DNA of 64,000 nt from assembly GCF_030463565.1 (NCBI RefSeq), contig NC_134662.1, positions 3,162,001-3,226,000 of the forward strand. Direction: 5' to 3'. Source of the DNA: Pelecanus crispus (Eukaryota; Chordata; Aves; Pelecaniformes; Pelecanidae). A program made the translations under genes and the position numbers. Each line of letters opens with the position of its first letter. Position 1 is the stretch's first letter. This document shows positions 51,643 to 64,000 of this stretch, piece by piece. The notes beneath the pieces were generated by a model. That model was given only the letters and a program-made list of their open reading frames with translations, had not been told where the DNA came from and did not search any database.

Positions 51643-54600
51643 CACGCACAGCGAAGACCTGGTTGCAGCGCCGGCCTTGGCTAGTAATTAGCTAATAATA
51701 AACTCCACACATTGCTCTGTGCCTGGTAACCAACTGAGCTTAAATACTGTGGCGAGATAGGTGAGCGCGTTGAGATCTGTCAACCCGCTATCGAAATACA
51801 GTGGCTAAAGATAGGAAGTGCCATTAAACTGATGCACTAAAGCACATGCGGCACACCACGCATAAAAGGTTCACCATGTCAAAGTACAAAACCTCTCACG
51901 TGGGATGAGTGTGGTGATCTTTTGGGCACTAAAATAACTTGGCTTGTGGTGTCAGCGCAGCTCTCGCTTCAGAAGATTTTTGAGCATGCCTTAATTAGAA
52001 ACATTGCTCCAGAAAAGCAGCTGCCACAGATTAGCAAGAAGTCACCCAAAAAACCACCAAGCCTGTTTCAAGGGGTGTTTTCAAACCACCTGGTGAAGCA
52101 GCCAGAAGCGAGACCAGCAGCAAATTGGATCCGCCTCCTCGTCCTCGTGTTACACCGATATTTTCCGATTGTCTGGCCGGAACGGGGACGCCACAGCCAG
52201 AAACGAGATGCAAATACTGATGGTATCACCCACGCTTCCACAAGCTATAAAAAGGCATATTTCCTTGTGTGCAACCCCGTGCGTGCCTGGAGAGACCCAC
52301 AAAACTATAATTACACCGTTACACGGCCGGGCGCTCGTCAATGGCAAAGCTGAGGGACGCCTGGGCCAGGGACGGTGTGCTGCGACTTGTCACCGATACC
52401 TTGTAAGTCCATTTGACATCGTTACATGGAGCGTTTCCCACAGATTAGCTGCAGCTCTGCTCACTGGCAGAAAAAAAAAAAAGCAGCCTCAGCTCCCCAG
52501 AGAGATCTGGCATGTAATTTCCAGCAGGGTTTCCCCTGCGCTAACAGCTAGGTTTAACCCTCACCTGATAAGCCATGCGCAACCATTTTGCTTTCACGAA
52601 GACATATAAAGGAAAAGACATCACGCTCGCTTCAAGCCAGCCTCTAAGGGAGCAAAAATCCAAGGCTAAAAAAGGTGCTTCGATATTCTCTGTCCGCAGA
52701 GAATATAAAACACCCCAGGGCGGCGTTAGCTCCAGTTGCAAAGAGGGGAACCGAGGCAGAACGTCCCCGTATGTCACATCGCCGAAATCTGGGGACCAGC
52801 GCACCCCGTCATTTCCGAGCACCGCCCTCGTCCCTGCGCTGTTTGGCATTAGCTGAGCTCCTGGAGCGTGCACCTCCTGGACGCTCTCCCCAGTAAGCCC
52901 TCCTCCGCGGCGAGCGGGAGGTATTTTCCCCCTTCTTTGCAGCTGTACGTGGTACATCGGTACTGCTGAACTCACGCCGGTGCTGCGCAACTTAAAACCC
53001 TCTAAAGTGGGTCACCCTGAGCGCAATGGCAACGAAACCCATCCTCAATTCTGCTTTTTAAAAAATGCTTGGTGTTATCCACCAGGATGAGATCTCCTGC
53101 TCCCTCCGGAGCAGCGTACCTGCCGGGTGGCTGCGGAGGAGACAGCCGCGCCGGACAGGGTGAATGGCCAGCGACCTCCAAGAGCCTCGAAACAGGAACC
53201 CGCGGCGCGAGGAGCATCTGGGAAGCCTTAGCACTATGTGAACTTTGCACAGCTCGGCAACAACTGGTGCTATAGGATTTCCATACATCCTTTCACACGC
53301 TGGCTCTGGTGATGAATCAGCCCTGCGAGAGCGGATCAAATGCCCGGGACTCCAGCTGAATCCGCACCCCAAAGCCTCCCCTCCGAGCCCCAGCCCCCAG
53401 AACGCAGCGCGCCGGGGGGAGGACGATGGCCCCAAGCCCCCCAACCAGGCTCCAGTGTCCCCCACCATGGCCGGAGCCCCCCTCCAGCACACCGGGGCCG
53501 TGGCACCGATCCCGCTCTGTCCTGGGATGCTGCCACCGGCTGGGCGGTCACGCCGTCGCCCCTGGCTGCCAAGCGCCTTGGCCTGGAAAAATGGGACAGA
53601 CTAAAATTATCCCCGGGCCCGCATGCCCTGCGGGTTGGGATGAAACCTACACCCCGCGGGACGTCAGCGGGCCGCAGCCGGCATGCGGGGCTGCCCAACA
53701 GCTGGCGTGGACGGGGACACAGGGCACGTCCCCTCCACCCGGGCTGTGCCCACCTCGCCGCCAGCCCTGACCCCCGGGGAGCTGGCGGGGGGGACACTGG
53801 GGGGACAAATAAAGCCCAAATTGAGCAAATTCCCTCGGCCTGGAGCTCGGCCGGAGGAAAACCCGCCGCTGCCCCCGCCGCCGTGGGTGCTGGCGAGCCA
53901 GAGGGATGCCTGCCATCCGCTGGGATTTGGCCGGTGATTCCCCCAGGTCAAATTCAGCTGAATCTTGGCTCCATCGCCACAGGGCCGTGGGCAGCAGAAA
54001 CCCCTCGGTGCTCCCGGCGGAAATGCAGCCCCGGGCTCTCGCACATGCTCTGCGATTCGGGACCTCGTCCCCCCGCAACCCCAGGAGGCCGGAGGCAAGG
54101 GGACAGGGGCCGGCCCATGCTGGCCCCCCCAGCCCCGGCCACCAGCTGCTCTCCCGTGCTCGCCAGCCCATCTCCTGGTGATGCCAGAGCCCGGCAGCCC
54201 CTCCTGGCCCCGATAATATCGGGGATAATTCCTGTTCCCATGCAAAATGGGATCTGGCTGGTCCCCTGCAAAAGGGGGATCCCTGGGGAAAAGGGTGGAG
54301 ACCTCACAGAAACCCTGGGACCCTCCCCACACCCATGGGCCTTCCCCGAGCCCCAGGGACCTCCCCAAACCCCCCAGACCTTCTCCAATTCCCAGGACCA
54401 GCCCCAAGCCTTCCCCGAGCCCCCCAGACCTCCCCCGGGGTCTGAGGCGAGAGGGGCTGGGGGCTCCCCTGGCCTGGGAGCATCCTGCAACCCAGCCCCA
54501 GAGCCCCCTCCAAGCCCGCAGGGAGCTCCTCCGCCAGCGTTGGGGCTGATAAGGCAAAAAAAAGCACCCTTCCCCTCCCAAATTAAGGCAATTCCCCCAG

Positions 54601-54710
54601 GATGGGAGCGCAAACACCATCCGGGGGCACAGCAGAGGAGCTGACACCCCATGGCACGTCCTTGCCCGCTTCCCACCTCCCGGCCTCCCACGGCAGGAGC
54701 CAAGACGGCC
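51643..54710. other. GC-rich intergenic region between NMRK2 and DAPK3
   Basis: The two genes converge here. GC and C-run content rises sharply from about 53300. C-rich imperfect repeats around 54320-54440 contain CCCCAGACCT-type phrases. Long open frames on both strands (53340-54644 plus, 53664-55364 minus) lack domains and overlap each other; they reflect scarce stop codons in C-rich DNA. I see no gene. Confidence 0.5.
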
Positions 54711-54711
54711 G

Positions 54712-55372
54712 TCCCAGAGCACGGAAACCTTTATTTTGTTAAAAGGGGGAGCGCCCGGTGGGACCGAGGGCCGGGGTGGCTGCAGCAGGGGTGCGATGCC
54801 CCGCAGCAGGGAGCAGGGGACGCCGGGGTCACCCATGGGGCTGCAGCGCCTTGGGCCGTGCAGGAATCGCTCCTCGGTCCCAGCTCGTGCATGGCAGATG
54901 CTGAGCTGCTGCCAGGGGTTAGAGGAGGGGTCTCCCCACCAAGGCCCCCCCAGGCAGGGCGCTGCAGCAGCTCCGAGACCCAGGCCCCAGGTGGGACGGG
55001 GAGGGGAGAACAGGTCCCCGAGCCCTGCGGCAGCGAGGGGAGGAGCAGCTGGGAGCACGGGGAGCACGCAGACGGCAGCAGACAGCAAGCCAAGCAAGAG
55101 CCGCACACAGGAAGCCAAAACCCAGGTGAGCGCAACCCAAGCCCCCTGAGGCGGCGTCTCCAAGGAGGCGCATGCCCCCGGCACGCACCGCGAGCCCAGC
55201 AGAGCCGGGGGCCGTTCACCGAAGGCTGTCGGTGGACCGGCTCCTTGGGCGAGCAAGGGGCAGAGCCACCAAAGTCCCTTCGGCACCGCCTGCCGCTGCG
55301 GCTCAGAGGGGGGGAGCTGGGAAGGACGAGCCGACCTCAGCCCGAGGGCAGCCAGCCCCGGCACCGGCCGAG
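54712..55372 (-). other. DAPK3: DAPK3 3' UTR with poly(A) signal
   Basis: On the minus strand AATAAA lies at 54730-54735 (plus strand TTTATT), about 640 bases downstream of the stop codon. Cleavage about 15-20 bases further on would end the transcript near 54712. The UTR is GC-rich, like the coding part. Confidence 0.7.
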
Positions 55373-60249
<4,877 letters not shown>

Positions 60250-60519
60250 GGCTGCGGGGCCCCGGCTGAGCCGAAGCCGCCCCGACCCTGCGAGCGGAGG
60301 AGGACGCCAGGGAGCAGCCGGGGATCAGCACCTGCGGCACCAGAACGGGGGGTTTGTGCTCCGGGAGCCACACACCAACACCAGCAACGGACCAGGCCAG
60401 GACCCGGCGCAGGGACCCCGATCCCCCGGGGAGACAGGGGGCAGGGAGCCCGAAGCGGCGCAGCCCCATGCCGGCCTGCGCCGTGGGGCAGCTGGGGCCG
60501 AGCTGCTGATTATTCCTGG

Positions 60520-61500
60520 GCCCCCCACCTCTCACCCCCCCCAAATTCAACCCATCACCCCTCTCCCACCCCACAGCCCCCCCTGCCCCACAGCCCCCCC
60601 CAGTCCCCCACAGCCCCCTCACAGCCCCCCCCAGCCCCTCCCCACCCCATAGGCTGCACAGCACCTCCCTGCCCCACAGCCCCCCCCACCTCTCATCCCC
60701 CCCAAATTCAACCTGTTGGCCCTCTCCTGCCCCACAGCCAGCCCCTGACCCCTCACAGCCCCTCTCCTGTCCCACAGCCCCTTCACAGCCCCCCCCAGCC
60801 CCTCTCCTGCCCCACAGCCTCCCCCGATCCCCCACAGCCCCCACACCCAAAGTCCCTCCCCTCCCCACCAGCCCCCCCCACCTCTCACCCCCCCAAATTC
60901 AACCCGTTGCCCCTCTCCCGCCCCACAGGACCCCCCAGATCCCTCACAGCCCCCCACCCACAGCCCCTTTCCCGTCCCACAGCTCCCCCATCCCTCACAG
61001 CCCCTCCCCCCCACCTTCCCCCACCTCTTTACCCCCCCAAATTCAATGCGTCGCCTCTCTCCCGCCCCACAAGCCCCCCCAGATCCCTCACAGCCCCTCT
61101 CCCGCCCCACAGCTCCCTCACAGCCCCCCACCCAGACTCCCCACAGCCCCTCTCCCACCCCCCAGCCCCCCCGATCCCTCACAGCACCTCCCCCCCAGCT
61201 CCCCCCATCTCCCCCCCCCCCAAATTCAACCCGTCGCCCCTCTCCCGCGCCACAGCCCCCCCCCAGATCCCTCACAACCCCTCTCCCGCCCCGCAGGCCC
61301 CCCCCAGATCCCTCACAACCCCTCTCCCGCCCCATAACCCCCTCACAGCCCCCCCCCGATCCCTCACAGCCCCTGTTCCGCCCCACAGCCCCCCCCGATC
61401 CCTCACAGCCCCCTCCCCGCCCCCTCGACCCCCCAGCCCCCCCCACCTCTCACCCCCCCTGCCCCAAACCCAACCCATCGCCCCTCTCACAGACCCCCGA
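60520..61500 (-). repeat. C-rich higher-order minisatellite filling DAPK3 intron 1
   Basis: Nearly 1 kb of imperfect tandem repeats. Short phrases such as CCCCTCTCCCGCCCCACAGC and CAGATCCCTCACAGCCCC recur. A larger unit is marked by AAATTCAACCCGTCG-type anchors at 60543, 60704, 60895, 61039 and 61222, with a decayed one at 61466, so the larger units vary from about 144 to 244 bp. DAPK3 is transcribed from the other strand, so its intron RNA is G-rich and full of possible G-quadruplex tracts. The 652-residue plus-strand open frame across it is an artefact of the repeat. Confidence 0.85.
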
Positions 61501-61710
61501 GCCCCCTTCCCCGCCCCACAGCCCGGCCCCCCTCCGCTCCCACCTGGGCCGCCGCCGCCGCCGCCGCATTCCAGCACTGGCTGCCGGCTCCGCCCACGCT
61601 TGGCTCCGCCCACCCGCCGTGAGGCGGGTGGGCGGAGCCAAGCGTGGGCGGAGCCAAAAAGGGCGGGCGCGCTAGCGTTGCCCCCCCCCCCCCACAGGTC
61701 CTCCCACCCG
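61400..61710 (-). promoter_or_regulatory. DAPK3: DAPK3 CpG-rich promoter and putative first exon
   Basis: A CpG-dense, TATA-less region. A minus-strand splice donor, GCCCAG|GTGGGAGC, at 61544/61543 could end a non-coding first exon. It is preceded by a CGG trinucleotide run at about 61549-61567, which would lie in the 5' UTR. GC boxes cluster in the inverted repeat at 61586-61655. The start site is not fixed by the sequence. Confidence 0.55.
61586..61655. repeat. Perfect inverted repeat, 33-bp arms, 4-base loop
   Basis: Left arm 61586-61618, loop GTGA 61619-61622, right arm 61623-61655, with no mismatch. Each arm holds two copies of GGCTCCGCCCAC 16 bp apart, so the whole has four GC-box-like elements in mirror order. 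It lies at the DAPK3 promoter. Confidence 0.95.
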
Positions 61711-61759
61711 CAAGGGGGCGCCCCTTTCCCGCCTGGCAAAGCACCCACAGCTCATCGAT

Positions 61760-62183
61760 CACCAACGATCCGATTTTTATTAATTCCAGTGGCACTAATA
61801 CAGGCGGCGATGGTCACGACGGACAGTCACACTGCAGAGAGGTTTTCCCCACCCCCTTTTCCTTTGCATGGATTGATGCCGGTTTTGGGGAAGAAAGTAC
61901 TTCCTCCCCCCCCCCCCCCCCCTTTTTTGAGTCAAATAAATACAGAATTGGGCAAATCTAGTGGAAATGTTTTAGTTACAATGGCAAAGATGAGTCATGT
62001 GCAACACAGAAACCTAGAAGGCGCTTCCCCCCTCCCCCAATTCCTCATTTAAAGTCTCAAATCGCTATGAAACCGATTAATTAACAATGCAGAGAGATGG
62101 CGGTCACGGGCATCTACCCCTTCGCATGGGCGTTAACGCTAATTAATTAATTCCCTCCCCCCCCAAGAGTCCGACGAGTTTAA
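61760..62183 (-). other. EEF2: EEF2 3' UTR with poly(A) signal
   Basis: On the minus strand AATAAA lies at 61776-61781 (plus strand TTTATT), about 400 bases after the EEF2 stop codon. The UTR contains a long C run on the plus strand at about 61906-61922. EEF2 ends only about 100-200 bases upstream of the DAPK3 promoter, so the two minus-strand genes lie in tight tandem. Confidence 0.75.
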
Positions 62184-63979
<1,796 letters not shown>

Positions 63980-64000
63980 TCAACCAACACCGTGGCGGGG

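Noticed and set aside
54185-54300. Short palindrome CCCCGATAATATCGGGG and nearby repeated phrases
   Set aside because: The arms are only 7 bp, which is expected by chance in this length of GC-rich DNA.
53340-55364. Long overlapping open frames on both strands (434 residues plus, 566 residues minus)
   Set aside because: They are in C-rich low-complexity DNA, overlap each other and the DAPK3 3' UTR, and show no family signature.

Overview
The window is vertebrate nuclear DNA, almost certainly from a bird. It carries several CR1 LINE fragments whose 3' ends have avian-type octamer tails, its introns are short, and its gene order is that of human 19p13.3 (chicken microchromosome 28): ATCAY (+), NMRK2 (+), DAPK3 (-), EEF2 (-). 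No prokaryotic, viral or mobile-gene-cluster features were seen. Gene calls rest on exon-by-exon reading. Every intron of the main coding models has GT..AG ends, reading frames are kept across junctions, and the joined proteins match the known families.

Layout. 1-13 kb is mostly non-coding, with an old CR1 copy (about 7.9-8.2 kb) and a compound CR1 copy (9.47-10.1 kb). The first 98 bases may be the end of an unidentified plus-strand gene. 15.2-26.4 kb holds the complete ATCAY (caytaxin) coding region in 12 coding exons, with a possible non-coding first exon ending near 13352. 26.4-42.4 kb is AT-rich: probably a long ATCAY 3' UTR, then intergenic DNA with two very old repeat remnants at 40.5-40.8 kb. 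42.4-49.7 kb holds NMRK2 (seven coding exons) with a TATA/MEF2 promoter and a separate CpG island inside intron 1. 49.7-54.7 kb is intergenic with one minus-strand CR1. 54.7-61.6 kb is DAPK3 on the minus strand (eight coding exons plus an inferred 5' exon); its first intron is filled by a C-rich tandem-repeat array, and a perfect 33-bp-arm inverted repeat lies at its promoter. 61.8-64 kb holds the last three exons of EEF2 on the minus strand, with a stack of CR1 pieces in the last intron.

The genes are neighbours by conserved synteny and are not an operon. They encode a neuronal CRAL-TRIO/BCH adaptor (ATCAY), a muscle-type nicotinamide riboside kinase (NMRK2), a death-associated kinase acting on myosin and cytoskeleton (DAPK3) and translation elongation factor 2 (EEF2). 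I see no new multi-gene system. The best leads are a probable lineage-specific C-terminal truncation of NMRK2 exactly at an exon boundary, the promoter hairpin and G-rich intron of DAPK3, the compound CR1 units sharing one spacer, the intronic CpG island of NMRK2, and the run of six frame-neutral exons in ATCAY.
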